A stretch of DNA of 16,148 nucleotides from Scytalidium lignicola (Eukaryota; Ascomycota; Leotiomycetes), in NCBI GenBank assembly GCA_002812745.2, contig NCSJ02000571.1, positions 1-16,148 on the forward strand, read 5' to 3'. The position numbers were made by a program, and so were the translations under genes. A model generated the notes under the pieces. It made no database searches and was not told the DNA's origin. It saw only the letters and a list, made by a program, of their open reading frames with translations. Position 1 is the stretch's first letter. Each line of letters opens with the position of its first letter. This document shows positions 16,130 to 16,148 of the stretch, in pieces.

Positions 16130-16148
16130 NTTANGTACCTTACGTACT
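16130..16148. other. Ambiguous edge sequence, possible start of another element end
   Basis: N at 16130 and 16134 lie in GTAC/TTACGTAC-like sequence resembling the outer tips of the neighbouring elements and the spacer at 15631-15642. A further copy may begin beyond the window, or this may be a collapsed repeat in the assembly. Confidence 0.4.

Noticed and set aside
15588..16148. A CRISPR-like or regularly spaced repeat array
   Set aside because: The recurring GGGGG/CCCCC blocks are inverted terminal repeats of MITEs with homologous, not unique, interiors. This is a fungal genome.

Overview
The window is nuclear DNA of a filamentous ascomycete (Pezizomycotina). The evidence is short introns (about 55-130 nt) with GTRNGN donors and CTAAC/CTAAT-type branch sites, intact fungal gene families (Mak11-like WD40 protein, histidine acid phosphatase, CE1 esterase with a fungal CBM1), and a Tc1/mariner element whose stop codons look like repeat-induced C-to-T damage. 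A plant-associated Leotiomycete (Helotiales) would fit, but that is a guess and cannot be settled from this sequence. No prokaryotic operon logic applies: each gene has its own promoter.

Layout. Positions 85-324 (+) hold the last two exons of an unrecognised small protein. Convergent to it, 594-2113 (-) encodes a Mak11/PAK1IP1-type ribosome-biogenesis WD40 protein, whose frame is broken only by two N bases that behave as surplus assembly bases. Positions 2947-4736 (-) hold a complete five-exon FucP-like sugar permease (477 aa). A 1.5 kb gene-free stretch follows. A disabled C-terminal half of a Ca2+/H+ exchanger-like gene lies at 6467-7110 (-), inside a 1.9 kb segment bounded by a ~100 bp imperfect direct repeat (6249 and 8034). 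A C-poor block at 7440-7770 (+) holds a doubtful ORF. Positions 8154-9965 (-) encode a secreted histidine acid phosphatase (550 aa, three exons). Positions 11645-12998 (-) encode a secreted CE1 esterase with a Ser/Thr linker and C-terminal CBM1 (376 aa, four exons).

The right end, 13894 to the window edge, is a mobile-element pile-up. A Tc1/mariner element (13894-15630) carries a transposase pseudogene with two in-frame stops. Its 3' flank contains a (TAC)n microsatellite, and an unrelated 266 bp TA-flanked MITE (14006-14271) has jumped into that microsatellite. Directly beyond the element's right inverted repeat sit two ~240 bp non-autonomous relatives, end to end (15639-15880 and 15884-16129), with related inverted repeats and homologous bodies. 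A further end may start at the window edge.

Functional reading. The phosphatase, esterase and sugar permease fit a saprotroph or plant-associated fungus that harvests phosphate and plant-wall carbohydrate, but nothing here shows co-regulation. The most unusual material is the ordered array of broken transposon plus derived MITEs with self-complementary ends, and the repeat-bounded exchanger fragment.
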